A DNA stretch of 64,000 bases from NCBI GenBank assembly GCA_965221135.1, contig CBDCRZ010000069.1, positions 1-64,000 of the forward strand, written 5' to 3'. Positions 8,224-19,418 of this stretch are shown piece by piece. Origin of the DNA: Sansalvadorimonas sp965221135 (GTDB taxonomy: Bacteria; Pseudomonadota; Gammaproteobacteria; Pseudomonadales; Endozoicomonadaceae). How positions within the stretch are numbered: position 1 is the stretch's first letter; each line of letters opens with the position of its first letter. The notes under the pieces were generated by a model. It was not told the origin of the DNA, did no database searches, and worked only from the letters and a program-made list of their open reading frames with translations. The position numbers were made by a program, and so were the translations under genes.

Positions 8224-9483
8224 TTATTGCATGTGTGTCCCAGTCACAATGCCATTACCCGGAGAACTGTATGGTTTATAAACAAGCTCCGAGTCACTAC
8301 TCGGGGCTTCTCCCTTAACAAGTGCCCCGGTTAAGAAATAGCGCTTAGTGACAAAAGATCTGACTCTGCCAAATAATGATTTATGTTCCACCACTTCAGG
8401 GGGAACAAATCCTTCCAAAGGTGTTACCTTCCCGCGCTTATGTTGGTAATCAAGCCCCACTGCTTTTAATCGCCGCTTTAACTCGCTGAGATCCTCTCTT
8501 TGAAACGGGAAAGGTCGTTTTTGATCTTCAGTCAGACGCACCAACCGCTGACACAGGTTATCTTGCTTGAGTCGATGGTCAGGCGTTGCCATCACATGGG
8601 TCATGCACTTGTTATACACCTGCAATATATTCTTCTGCATAGCCTCACGGTTGGCAGGGGCCTGGATTCTGACAGGACCAAATCGATAGCTTGAATTCTC
8701 ACAATCCATCAGCTCTTCGGGGATCGTCTGGTGATACCAGATGTCTTTAGCATACGCACCGGAATACCGGTATTCATGGATTGAGTCATCGTAAGCGACC
8801 GGAATAATATCGATAAAACCATGCTCCGTGATTGCCCGTTGTGAAATCTTCAGCCCCAACCTGCCAACAACTTTAGCCAAAGCATTACGGCCCTGAATAG
8901 CCATCAACCCCGGAAGCCCAAGATCATTTAATGGGCAAATCTGCAGTCCTTCACCCGGGATATGCCGAAGCTTTAAATCATACTGACGCAACTCACTGCC
9001 CAGTCCCACTATTTTGTCGTAATCAGCTTCCTTCACAGCAAAGTCTGCATCATCGTCATGGGGGAGCTGACCGCCATTACGCAACAGACCCAGCATGGTT
9101 CCCCCCACCGGCAAAGCCTTGATCCCGTGTTTTTGAAACAGGTGCTGGGTAACCGCCAGAATATAATGAATCTCGAGTGCCCGCTCTTTCGAGATGGGAG
9201 GGTGCACCTTTTCAAATTCCTCCATCGACATAGGCGTTTCTGTTGGCTGTACCGTCAGAGCCTTACGCTGCTCAGGAGTGTTCCAGCGCGCATGACGAAA
9301 GAATGAGGGGGAAAGCATTTGCTTGCTCAGGGTATAGATGACAGCTTTTGGCACCAGAGGCAGTCCGGGAAGGCCAGCCCGAACCGGCTGGCTGACTATC
9401 AAGCTGGCAAACAGGAAGACCAGACACACTCCGAAGATGTGTCTTCCCCTGATGCTGCTTGGTGTCTTGTTTATTTCTGTCAT
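8224..9483 (-). CDS. LicD-family protein (phosphosugar/phosphocholine transferase-like)
   Basis: A 419-residue protein with an N-terminal hydrophobic segment at about residues 16-36, a signal peptide or anchor. The LicD nucleotidyltransferase core is plain: G127-G-T-M-L-G-L-L-R-N-G-G then P-H-D-D-D-A-D-F at residues 141-148, where the acidic residues bind metal. LicD proteins and the related eukaryotic fukutin group transfer phosphocholine or phospho-polyols to surface glycans. Unlike typical cytoplasmic LicD, this one appears to be exported or membrane-anchored. The C-terminal third has no motif I recognise. It is a single gene, separated from pflB by that gene's terminator. Substrate unknown. 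Confidence 0.7.
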   Translation of the reverse strand: MTEINKTPSSIRGRHIFGVCLVFLFASLIVSQPVRAGLPGLPLVPKAVIYTLSKQMLSPSFFRHARWNTPEQRKALTVQPTETPMSMEEFEKVHPPISKERALEIHYILAVTQHLFQKHGIKALPVGGTMLGLLRNGGQLPHDDDADFAVKEADYDKIVGLGSELRQYDLKLRHIPGEGLQICPLNDLGLPGLMAIQGRNALAKVVGRLGLKISQRAITEHGFIDIIPVAYDDSIHEYRYSGAYAKDIWYHQTIPEELMDCENSSYRFGPVRIQAPANREAMQKNILQVYNKCMTHVMATPDHRLKQDNLCQRLVRLTEDQKRPFPFQREDLSELKRRLKAVGLDYQHKRGKVTPLEGFVPPEVVEHKSLFGRVRSFVTKRYFLTGALVKGEAPSSDSELVYKPYSSPGNGIVTGTHMQ

Positions 9484-9587
9484 TTATCCCCTCTTCAAAT
9501 CCATCCAGACTTAAATCGAAGAGTCTAGACCACCACCCTAAAAAAAATCTGGAAACAGAAATAGACCGTGAACAGAAAAGTGCACTT

Positions 9588-9622
9588 ACAAAAAAGGCTA
9601 CTGAGAAAACTCAGTAGCCTTT
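9588..9622 (-). terminator. Rho-independent terminator of pflB
   Basis: Perfect 13-bp stem (9593-9605 with 9610-9622) and AAAA loop. On the minus strand it is followed by a run of T (complement of the A run at 9588-9595). It lies 47 bases past the pflB stop. Confidence 0.85.
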
Positions 9623-9668
9623 GGGTTCTGAACATCTGAATTATTCATCCAGAGATCACACGACGCCT

Positions 9669-11942
<2,274 letters not shown>

Positions 11943-12034
11943 CTCAATACCCTCAATCACTGTATGGCAGTGCTTTGATGCAAAATGTCTTAATGCAAAC
12001 GTCTTGATGCACACTTCTAAAAGTGAGCTGCAGG

Positions 12035-12060
12035 CACCGGAGCAACCTTCCGCTCCAGTG
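12035..12060 (-). promoter_or_regulatory. Hairpin in the pta-pflB gap
   Basis: Nine-base arms (12035-12043 and 12052-12060, one G-T pair) enclose an 8-base loop in the 168-base gap between pta and pflB. There is no T run after it, so it is more likely an mRNA stability or processing element than a terminator. Confidence 0.4.
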
Positions 12061-12110
12061 CTTACATACGCTCGTGTAATCCTGCTCTTTCCCAAGAGCC
12101 TGTGCTGAAG

Positions 12111-14210
12111 TTAGCCTTCGTTCCTGGCGTCTTCTTCAGCTTTCGCCTGGATCGCTGTCAGGGCGATGGTGTAGACGATGTCGTCAACCAGAGCACCACG
12201 GGACAGGTCGTTCACAGGCTTGTTCAGACCTTGCAGCATAGGACCAACACTCACGACGTTGGCACTGCGCTGTACGGCCTTGTAGGTGGTGTTACCTGTG
12301 TTCAGATCAGGAAAGACGAACACGGTCGCACGACCAGCAACAGAGGAACCTGGTGCTTTACTGCTTGCTACGGATTCAACAGAGGCAGCGTCGTACTGCA
12401 GAGGACCGTCGATCACCAGATCTGGACGACGCTCTTGAGCAATACGGGTAGCTTCACGCACCTTGTCAACATCAGCCCCCATACCGGAAGCGCCGGTGGA
12501 ATAGCTGATCATGGCAACGCGAGGCTCAACACCAAAGGCAGCAGCGGAGTCAGCACTTTGAATAGCGATGTCTGCCAGCTGTTCGGCGGTTGGGTCAGGG
12601 TTTACGGCACAGTCTCCGTATACCAGTACCTGTTCAGGCATCAGCATGAAGAAGATGGAAGACACATTATTGGCATCCGGCTTGGTCTTAATCAGCTGGA
12701 AAGCAGGGCGAATAGTGTTAGCAGTCGTGTGAACTGCACCAGATACCAGACCATCGACGTCGTCCTGAGCCAGCATCATGGTGCCGAGAACAACGGTGTC
12801 TTCGAGCTGGGCTTCCGCCATAGGCGCTGTCAGGCCCTTGCTCTTGCGCAATTCAACCATGGGCTCGATGTACTGACCACGAACAACGTCGCTATCCATG
12901 ATCTCCAGACCTTCAGGCAGCTCGATACCCTGAGCATCGGCCACCAGGCGGATAGTCTCCGGGTTACCCAGCAGAACACAGTTAGCAATACCGCGCTCCT
13001 GACAGATAGCCGCAGCCTTGATTGTACGAGGCTCATCACCTTCAGGCAGAACAACACGCTTGTTAGCAGCCTGCGCCTTGCGCATCAGCTGGTATCGGAA
13101 AGCAGGTGGAGACAGACGGGCTTCGCTGGTAGTAGCGATCAGGCTCTGCAGAGCATCAACATTGATGTGCTCGGCAACAGATTCCATAACCAGTTCTACA
13201 CGTTCAAGGTCTTCAGAACGTACGGCAGTGCTCATACGGTCCAGACGGGTTGCAGTCTCGAAGGAGTTGCTTTGAATACGCAGTACAGGCAGGCCGGAGT
13301 CAACAATAGCCTTCTCGATAAGAGCCATAATGCCTTCAGCAGGACGAATTTCCCCGGTAATCAGCAAGCCTGCCAGAGGGACACCATTCTGTGCCGCCAT
13401 ACAGGCAGCCAGGATGATGTCATCACGGTCACCGGAAACAACAACCAGAGCACCCGGTTTGAGCAGGTGGCTCATGTTTGCTGCCGCACGCACACACAGT
13501 ACGCAGGAGGTCACTCGTCGCTGGGTCATCTCACCAGCAAACATGACTTCGACGTTCAGGTCATCGGCAACATCTTTGGTGCGGATGGCAGACAGCTCAC
13601 TCCGCCATGGCACATAGCCCAGAGGCAGGGTGTTGGTTTTTTCCAGGCCTGGCAGGGCAACATAACCTTCCAATGCCTCGTGCTGCTCAGCTGCCAGCTT
13701 GTTGATCACGTAACCCAGAACATTCTTACTGCTCATACCACCGTAAATGTCTGCAGCAATGTGCAGGTGGTCTGCGATATCTTCAAGGCTTTCGTCTGCG
13801 CTGCCCTGACCAGCCAGAATAACCTTGGCGTTTAAGGTCTTGGAGATTTCGGCGTTAAGGCGACCGAGGTATGGAGCACCGCGGGTAGGAACCATGCCTT
13901 CAACAATCATCACGTCAGCACCTGTGCAGACACGATCAAAATTGCTGACAATTTCTTCCATCAGCACATCACGCTTGTTGGCACCCAGCAGATCTGCAGC
14001 GCGGCTGAATGAAATCGGGTCAGCTGGCTGTTGAGCCATTGTGGCACGAACCATCTCAACAGAGTGTTCAGGGCCACTGATTTCCGTCTGAGCGATAGGC
14101 TTGAAGAAGCTCACGCGACAACCCAGCTTGTCCAGTGCGCGAACAAGCCCGAGAGAAACAGAAGTCAGACCTACACCGTAGTGGGTCGGTGCAACGTAAA
14201 AGGTATGCAT
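12111..14210 (-). CDS. pta: Phosphate acetyltransferase (long, DRTGG-containing form)
   Basis: Converts acetyl-CoA and phosphate to acetyl phosphate, the first step of acetate production. The 699-residue product is the long gammaproteobacterial form. It has an N-terminal P-loop-like region (A-P-T-H-Y-G-V-G-L-T-S-V), a middle DRTGG domain, and a C-terminal PTA catalytic domain from about residue 375 (R-V-V-L-P-E-G-D-E, then S-Y-S-T-G-A-S-G). The ATG at 14210 (M-H-T-F-Y-V-A-P-T) matches the start seen in relatives; a GTG at 14270 would add 20 unsupported residues. It is followed by pflB on the same strand, giving a coherent pyruvate-to-acetyl-phosphate branch. The usual partner ackA is not in the window. 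Confidence 0.95.
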   Translation of the reverse strand: MHTFYVAPTHYGVGLTSVSLGLVRALDKLGCRVSFFKPIAQTEISGPEHSVEMVRATMAQQPADPISFSRAADLLGANKRDVLMEEIVSNFDRVCTGADVMIVEGMVPTRGAPYLGRLNAEISKTLNAKVILAGQGSADESLEDIADHLHIAADIYGGMSSKNVLGYVINKLAAEQHEALEGYVALPGLEKTNTLPLGYVPWRSELSAIRTKDVADDLNVEVMFAGEMTQRRVTSCVLCVRAAANMSHLLKPGALVVVSGDRDDIILAACMAAQNGVPLAGLLITGEIRPAEGIMALIEKAIVDSGLPVLRIQSNSFETATRLDRMSTAVRSEDLERVELVMESVAEHINVDALQSLIATTSEARLSPPAFRYQLMRKAQAANKRVVLPEGDEPRTIKAAAICQERGIANCVLLGNPETIRLVADAQGIELPEGLEIMDSDVVRGQYIEPMVELRKSKGLTAPMAEAQLEDTVVLGTMMLAQDDVDGLVSGAVHTTANTIRPAFQLIKTKPDANNVSSIFFMLMPEQVLVYGDCAVNPDPTAEQLADIAIQSADSAAAFGVEPRVAMISYSTGASGMGADVDKVREATRIAQERRPDLVIDGPLQYDAASVESVASSKAPGSSVAGRATVFVFPDLNTGNTTYKAVQRSANVVSVGPMLQGLNKPVNDLSRGALVDDIVYTIALTAIQAKAEEDARNEG

Positions 14211-14309
14211 GTTGGGTGTCCGAATATAACCCGCTGATAAAACCCGGGCAGGATCACTGCCGCTGGTCACCGTTTTCGTACCTGAAAGACAGAAAGACTT
14301 GTTGAGTCT

Positions 14310-15026
14310 CTAGCTTTCGTCGAGCTTGCGCTGGCGAATATAGAGGTAAACTGTGTGTCTTGAGACACCCAGTTTTCTCGCAACCATGGGCACGCTCTCT
14401 TTGATATCAAAGATGCCCTTGTCGTACAGGGACATAATGATGTGTTTGTTCTTTACCTTGTTCGACAGCTGATGATTACTGTTTACTTCAGTAATCGTGC
14501 GGTCAACAGTGCCTTCTACAAGGTCATCGACACTGGACGGAAAGTGTACCGGGTCGGGTGCCCGGCTCTGGTCACCCGGTACAAATGCCTGCAGGAATTC
14601 ACCAGCTGAAACACTCATACAGATGTTTATGCACAGCATGCCTACGGGCTGCTGCTGGCTGTTGCGAATCACCATACTGGTCGATTTGAACAGTTGGCCG
14701 TCTTGCGTACTTTTGGTGGCGTGACGAATGTCACTGCCATCCTGAACGGCGATTTCGTGGAGCTGTTTCAATGCAGCTTCGTTGATAGGACTCTCAACAT
14801 CACGGCCGGATGCCATGCCGTTCACGATTTTCACAACAGAACGAGAAGGGTCTTCCAGAGAATGAAGTACAACTTCACAGAAAGAGCCAAAGACACTGGC
14901 AATGCCTTCAACAACGGTTTCAATAGAACGGATAATCTTTCGATCATCGTCGTTGAAGCTGTATCGCCAGGTTGTAACATCTTCTTCCATCACGGTTTCA
15001 GATGCTGTATCAGCATGTTCAATCAT
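14310..15026 (-). CDS. YheO-type PAS/HTH transcriptional regulator
   Basis: A 238-residue regulator. The N-terminal two thirds match the YheO-like PAS region (F-G-S-F-C-E-V-V-L-H-S-L-E-D, then S-T-S-M-V-I-R-N). The C-terminus is the HTH_22-type DNA-binding segment: A-R-K-L-G-V-S-R-H-T-V-Y-L-Y-I-R. I chose the ATG at 15026; a GTG at 15053 is possible, and the SD is weak for both. It lies about 100 bases upstream of pta on the same strand. A 14-base palindrome about 96 bases ahead of the start could be its own operator. A role in controlling pta-pflB is plausible from position alone. Confidence 0.85.
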   Translation of the reverse strand: MIEHADTASETVMEEDVTTWRYSFNDDDRKIIRSIETVVEGIASVFGSFCEVVLHSLEDPSRSVVKIVNGMASGRDVESPINEAALKQLHEIAVQDGSDIRHATKSTQDGQLFKSTSMVIRNSQQQPVGMLCINICMSVSAGEFLQAFVPGDQSRAPDPVHFPSSVDDLVEGTVDRTITEVNSNHQLSNKVKNKHIIMSLYDKGIFDIKESVPMVARKLGVSRHTVYLYIRQRKLDES

Positions 15027-15121
15027 TGCGCTAACTGCCCTCAATGCGCACACCAGACGAACTACTCTGCCTGGTCACTTTTCTATATCAGTAGGTCGTC
15101 GTTCAGTACTCCAACTGCGGC

Positions 15122-15135
15122 TCAACTATAGTTGA
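15122..15135. promoter_or_regulatory. Perfect 14-base palindrome, candidate operator
   Basis: TCAACTATAGTTGA is its own reverse complement. It lies about 96 bases ahead of the YheO-type regulator start, in a region free of genes. Autoregulatory binding is an inference from position. Confidence 0.35.
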
Positions 15136-15325
15136 ATGGTACAAATTTGGGATTGTGACAAGTCAATATACTTCTAGTTTTTAACCATGTGTTGAAACCA
15201 GCAGCCACACACAACCCTTATCCACCCGTTATACATAGCAAGGTTTTCAGGATGAACACCTATAGGTACGTGTAAATCCATTTATCAGTAAATCTATACA
15301 CAGAATTTAAAATACTGGCGAAACC

Positions 15326-15353
15326 TTGACCTGCTGCAATGCAACACTATAAG
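15326..15353 (+). promoter_or_regulatory. Sigma-70 promoter for the DUF2057 gene
   Basis: TTGACC at 15326-15331 and TATAAG at 15348-15353 are separated by 16 bases. The downstream gene starts 107 bases later, leaving a long leader that contains a small CCCC/GGGG hairpin. The gap 15027-15459 holds no other feature except the palindrome at 15122. Confidence 0.5.
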
Positions 15354-15459
15354 CCTGAAGGCATGGTGTCGGGCTTTACCAACATGTATAGCCCCCATTC
15401 GCTACTGGGGTGCACATCTCCTTACAAGGCGAGCACCTCATGACTTTCTGGAGTTTTCT

Positions 15460-16143
15460 ATGAAATTCGGACGTATTCTGGCACTGGTTGCCTCCTTCCT
15501 TGCGATTCCTGCATGGGCTGCCACTTTGAACGTCGCTAATAATGTTGAGCTGAAAGTTATTAACGGTAAGCCCTTCAAAAGCAAAATGTTCTCTGACAAT
15601 AAAACCGTAAACCTACCGGATGGAGACCAGCAGCTTGTTTTCCGTCTTAACGACAGTTTTCGTCAGGGTAATAGCCAGGAGTTGTACAGCTCTGAGTACT
15701 ATGTCATCAAAATTGCGGCAAAGGGCAACGAAGAACTGACCCTGAAAGCCCGTCCCATAAATAATCTGTCCCAGGCTCAGAACTTTGACCGGAACCCTGA
15801 GTTCACCCTGACTAACGCTCATGGCAACCCTGTTCCTTTCAAGTTCTCTGAACTGAAGAAAGAGGGCATGCAGATTAACCGTGATCTGGTGAATGAACTG
15901 CATGACTTCAACGCCTCTGGCAGCCCTGCAGCCATTGAGTCCCGCGCACCTTTTGCGGCACTGGCGATGATGAACAATCAGAGTACCCAACTGAAAGCTT
16001 CCGGTGGCACTCAGGAACGTATTGGTAATGTGCTGATCTCAGAGCAGATGCTGCACTACTGGTTCCAACAGGCAGATCAGGCAACCCGTGAGCGCTTTAT
16101 GGACTGGGCGGGACGCAGCATGAAGAAAACGGCTGACAAATAA
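15460..16143 (+). CDS. DUF2057 (YccT-like) periplasmic protein
   Basis: A 227-residue protein. Signal peptide at residues 1-20 (M-K-F-G-R-I-L-A-L-V-A-S-F-L then A-W-A-A), so it is exported. The mature part has the DUF2057/YccT pattern: an N-terminal stretch N-N-V-E-L-K-V-I-N-G-K, then L-P-D-G-D-Q-Q-L-V-F-R, and a helical C-terminal end with Y-W-F-Q-Q-A-D. Members occur in Vibrio and enterics; their biochemical role is poorly defined. GGAG lies eight bases before the ATG. It has its own promoter and is followed by yigZ after a short gap. Confidence 0.8.
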   Translation: MKFGRILALVASFLAIPAWAATLNVANNVELKVINGKPFKSKMFSDNKTVNLPDGDQQLVFRLNDSFRQGNSQELYSSEYYVIKIAAKGNEELTLKARPINNLSQAQNFDRNPEFTLTNAHGNPVPFKFSELKKEGMQINRDLVNELHDFNASGSPAAIESRAPFAALAMMNNQSTQLKASGGTQERIGNVLISEQMLHYWFQQADQATRERFMDWAGRSMKKTADK

Positions 16144-16259
16144 ATAGCTTCTATTTACGGGCAGCGGGCAACGCCGTCGTAAAGAGTAAAAAGAGCAGGC
16201 TGAAATCTGTATGATGCAGGCTTGCTCTTAACTTCACGCCTGGGCCTCTTCTGTATTCC

Positions 16260-16877
16260 ATGAGTTCTGATTCGTTTCTTATTCCCGCCGCAACTGCCAC
16301 CTTTGAAGAGACTATCAAGAAGAGTCGCTTTATCACCCTCATCGCCCACACACAGGGTCGTGATGCAGCCAAAGCGTTTCTTGAATCCGTAAGAGCAAAA
16401 CACCCCGATGCCCGCCACCACTGCTGGGCGTTTATCTCGGGCCGACCTGACGATGCACAGCTCTGGGGTTTCAGTGATGATGGCGAACCTTCCGGTACCG
16501 CTGGCAAACCCATACTGGCTCGGCTCCAGGGAACAGGTTATGGCGAAATCTGTGCCGCTGTCGTGCGTTATTCCGGCGGTATCAAACTCGGCACCGGTGG
16601 CCTTGTGCGCGCTTACGGCGGCGGTGTTGGCGGCGCACTGGAGGCTCTGCAAACCCTTCTCAAGGTTCCTCAAACACAGTTCACTCTGACCTGCAGTTAC
16701 GACCAGCTCAATGATGTGCAGCACATCCTGCAACGTCATGATGGCCTGATCACTGACACTCAATACGGCGGCCAACTGCAACTCGCTTTGTCGGTTCCTT
16801 CCCTGGTGGCCAAAGCCTTTTGTCAGGATCTGCATAACCATTCGAAGGGCTTGTTAACGCCCCTGATAGCTGAGTAG
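16260..16877 (+). CDS. yigZ: YigZ/IMPACT family protein
   Basis: A 205-residue member of UPF0029 (YigZ, related to eukaryotic IMPACT). Diagnostic stretches are K-K-S-R-F-I-T near residue 21, H-H-C-W-A-F, F-S-D-D-G-E-P-S-G-T-A-G-K-P-I, and V-V-R-Y-S-G-G-I-K-L-G-T-G-G-L-V-R-A-Y. The C-terminal ferredoxin-like part is present, so the gene is complete. The family has been linked to translation or nucleic-acid binding, but the exact role is not settled. No clear SD precedes the ATG. Confidence 0.92.
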   Translation: MSSDSFLIPAATATFEETIKKSRFITLIAHTQGRDAAKAFLESVRAKHPDARHHCWAFISGRPDDAQLWGFSDDGEPSGTAGKPILARLQGTGYGEICAAVVRYSGGIKLGTGGLVRAYGGGVGGALEALQTLLKVPQTQFTLTCSYDQLNDVQHILQRHDGLITDTQYGGQLQLALSVPSLVAKAFCQDLHNHSKGLLTPLIAE

Positions 16878-16942
16878 GGAAACTGGCTAAACCCCACAAC
16901 CTCAACAACACTTCAAGCTTTCTGATTCCTTAAGGAAGCCCC

Positions 16943-17239
16943 ATGTTTCCCGCTGCCCGTATGCTGGATATGCATGTCTGCCCCATGGTAACCCCGGCTC
17001 TGCCGCCCATTCCCCATGTGGGTGGACCGATTATGCCTTTGCCTTCCACTGTTCTGATTGGCGGGTTACCCGCTGCCACTGTTGGTCAGTCCTGCATTTG
17101 TGTAGGTCCCCCTGACGCTATTCTGACAGGCAGCTTTACGGTGTTGATGAATGGCCGCCCCGCTGCCCGAATGACATCGCCCACAGCCCATGGAGGCACG
17201 GTAATTATGGGCTGGCCAACGGTTCTGGTTGGTGGTTAG
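16943..17239 (+). CDS. PAAR-motif protein (type VI secretion spike tip)
   Basis: A 98-residue, single-domain PAAR protein. PAAR proteins form the sharpened tip on the VgrG spike of type VI secretion systems and carry effectors. Repeated Pro/Gly-turn strands are visible: M-V-T-P-A-L-P-P-I-P-H-V-G-G-P, then P-A-A-T-V-G-Q-S-C and S-P-T-A-H-G-G-T-V-I, with the metal-ligand Cys and His residues typical of the tip. AAGGAAG lies six bases before the ATG. The next gene begins 74 bases downstream on the same strand and may encode a partner or cargo. No other type VI genes are in the window. Confidence 0.9.
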   Translation: MFPAARMLDMHVCPMVTPALPPIPHVGGPIMPLPSTVLIGGLPAATVGQSCICVGPPDAILTGSFTVLMNGRPAARMTSPTAHGGTVIMGWPTVLVGG

Positions 17240-17312
17240 GAAGCTATGACTACACTGAAAGCTCAGGAAGACACAGCAGACAGTATGTCGATATCAGTAC
17301 AGGGAGGTTGTT

Positions 17313-18443
17313 GTGGGTTTTTTTTCAAATATTACCAATTCACTGGGGATAAGCCGTTCACGCGGGCAAACTCAACAGGTCAAATCAGGGAGTCATAGCC
17401 AGTCGGCTCACAATCAGGGACGTACCCTAAAGGCCCACCCACCCCAAATATTTATGCCCCGACAGGGTGTCGCTTCGGCTCCTGCTCAATTTACTGCTCT
17501 GTCTAAACGCTCCGCCCAGACTACTAAGCCAAATCAGAGCTGGACTGTCCTGCCACCCAACTCTTCAATGCATGTTGATGGCCTTACCGTAACCAACAAC
17601 AGCGGTTATGCGAAGATGAGTGCACAGCCGGGGTCGGGCTGGGCTGTTATGTCCCAGTACACCGCCAACTCCTGGGGACAACCGTCTTACCAGCAAATGC
17701 CTTATCAGCATCAGGCCAGTTATACCTCTGGCTGGCAGCAACAGTCTTATCAGCCGCTTGGCGCCTACTATTCACCTGCACCACAGTATCAACAGCCACA
17801 GTATCAACAGCCACAGTATCAACAGCCACAGTATCAAAAGCCACAGTATCAACAGCAGCCTCAGTACTATTCACCCCAGCAACAGCAATATCAGTCACAT
17901 CCACAGGCTATGCCCCCATTAACGCAAAGGGCTCCCGAGCCAAAGCCGTTTATGGCGCCATACCCGATGTCTAATATGATGCCGGAGCCAGGAAAACCAG
18001 GTAACAGCCCTTTGGGTTTGAGCGAAGCACAGCCGAAGCCTATGGCACCACCTCCGATGCTTAACTTAAAGCCGGAGCCAGAAAAGCCAGGTAACAGCCC
18101 TTCCAGTTTGAGCGAAACACAGCAGGATGCCTGTAAAACCTTCAAGTTGAGCACACCGCAGGATGTGTCCAGGAAAGAATTAAACGACAGAATCGCCAAT
18201 ACATTGCAACTTGTTGAGGCATTGCACTCAGTGGTCACGCAAACCTATGAGAACTGGCTGGATGACAACGGCGGTAAGGTCAATTTCGGAGCGATCATCC
18301 GTGTAGTCAAATCTTCAGGGCGCAGCGAAGATGATATTAAAGACCTGAATCAAGGCGAGCTGATGGCTATTGCAATGTCTCATACCAAAACGGCTCTTGA
18401 AAAAGTTCAGGCCGACGCGAAAGCTCTTTCGCAATGGTGTTAG
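17313..18443 (+). CDS. Gln/Pro-repeat protein downstream of PAAR, candidate cargo
   Basis: A 376-residue protein from a GTG start with GGGAGG five bases upstream. There is no signal peptide. Residues 1-60 are Ser/Gln/Arg-rich. Residues about 110-200 are low-complexity Tyr-Gln-Pro, including five tandem Y-Q-Q-P-Q units. A repeated Pro/Met-rich phrase (E-P-G-K-P-G-N-S-P and E-P-E-K-P-G-N-S-P) follows. The last 110 residues are probably a helical domain ending D-A-K-A-L-S-Q-W-C. No enzymatic motif seen. Position right after a PAAR gene is typical of type VI cargo or an adaptor, but that is an inference. Confidence 0.55.
   Translation: MGFFSNITNSLGISRSRGQTQQVKSGSHSQSAHNQGRTLKAHPPQIFMPRQGVASAPAQFTALSKRSAQTTKPNQSWTVLPPNSSMHVDGLTVTNNSGYAKMSAQPGSGWAVMSQYTANSWGQPSYQQMPYQHQASYTSGWQQQSYQPLGAYYSPAPQYQQPQYQQPQYQQPQYQKPQYQQQPQYYSPQQQQYQSHPQAMPPLTQRAPEPKPFMAPYPMSNMMPEPGKPGNSPLGLSEAQPKPMAPPPMLNLKPEPEKPGNSPSSLSETQQDACKTFKLSTPQDVSRKELNDRIANTLQLVEALHSVVTQTYENWLDDNGGKVNFGAIIRVVKSSGRSEDDIKDLNQGELMAIAMSHTKTALEKVQADAKALSQWC
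17781..17855 (+). repeat. Tandem 15-base coding repeat (Y-Q-Q-P-Q)
   Basis: Five consecutive copies of CCACAGTATCAACAG, one with a single change (17826-17840). The unit keeps the reading frame and can expand or contract by slippage, changing the length of the Gln/Pro linker. Confidence 0.9.
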
Positions 18444-18490
18444 CCGTATAAAGAGCGGCGCAAGCCATATATACATAACTGCGTTAAAAG

Positions 18491-19351
18491 CTACTTTCTG
18501 AACCACCTTAGTATTGCATCAACACCCGCTTCCACACCCACCTGATAACCCTGCTCCAATGGAGCAGGATCTCGAGTCAGTCGCTTTAACTCGAAACATG
18601 CTGGTGGGCACACTTCAATAATCTCTACCCCTTGCGGTGGATGTATTATCAGCTCAACAGAAGCGTTATAACTCTCAGCCCGGGATAACATGGGTTCAAT
18701 CAAAGCGGGCTTTTTACGAAGAAGATACTTCACCAGACCAGAAGCCTTTGCCGGAGACTTTCGATAACCTGCCGGTCGACTGCGCAGCACCATCACCCGC
18801 TTTGCTCCTCTACGAATAGCTTCTGCAACAGGTATAGAATCTGCCACGCCACCGTCTACATAATTGCTGCCGTTCAGATCCACACCTGATCGATAAAAAA
18901 TCGGCACTGCGCTGCTGGCTTTCATCATATCGGCCAGATTCTCTGGAGTAGGGCGGAGGTACTCAGCTTTGCCGGTGGTACTGTTGGTCAAGGTCAGAAA
19001 CAGTGGACGACCGTCAGTAACAATATTATCGGTATTAACAGGATGGTCACGAATCGTCTCTTCCCAGAGCCAGTCCAGGTCCATAAAATCTCCACCCAGC
19101 AGAAATTTCCCAGGTGTCACAAACTGTTTGCGACAACTGTAGTCTGTGTAGATCTTGCGGTTACGCCCGGGCATATGGGCAAGATAGGAAGCCAGATTGG
19201 TTGCACCGGCAGACACGCCCCAGAAGCTCTGAAAAGGAGAGAAACCTTCCGCCATAAAGTGATCAAGCACACCGCAGGAAAACACGCCCCGCATAGCTCC
19301 ACCTTCTACGACCAAAGCATCTGGACCAACCTTTTCCTGCTTCAACTCCAT
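18491..19351 (-). CDS. Patatin-like phospholipase (YjjU-type)
   Basis: A 286-residue patatin-fold serine hydrolase predicted to act on phospholipids or acyl esters. The oxyanion loop is G17-G-A-M-R-G22, the nucleophile elbow is G45-V-S47-A-G49, and the catalytic Asp lies in D166-G-G. The full catalytic dyad is present. There is no signal peptide, as in the cytoplasmic YjjU/RssA group, although some patatins are injected into hosts. It is a single gene on the minus strand, convergent with the Gln/Pro-repeat gene. Its substrate cannot be told from sequence. Confidence 0.9.
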   Translation of the reverse strand: MELKQEKVGPDALVVEGGAMRGVFSCGVLDHFMAEGFSPFQSFWGVSAGATNLASYLAHMPGRNRKIYTDYSCRKQFVTPGKFLLGGDFMDLDWLWEETIRDHPVNTDNIVTDGRPLFLTLTNSTTGKAEYLRPTPENLADMMKASSAVPIFYRSGVDLNGSNYVDGGVADSIPVAEAIRRGAKRVMVLRSRPAGYRKSPAKASGLVKYLLRKKPALIEPMLSRAESYNASVELIIHPPQGVEIIEVCPPACFELKRLTRDPAPLEQGYQVGVEAGVDAILRWFRK

Positions 19352-19418
19352 ACCGCCACAACCTTATTATTCCATGTGGCCGGTATCATAAAGGCTTACG
19401 GGTTTGAGCGGAAACGCT

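Noticed and set aside
12102..13835. A 577-codon open frame opposite pta
   Set aside because: Antisense mirror of a conserved gene, with no SD and no recognisable motif.
17781..17855. Possible CRISPR-like array (also at 23846 and 41801)
   Set aside because: Units are directly adjacent without spacers, and two of the three are in-frame coding repeats.
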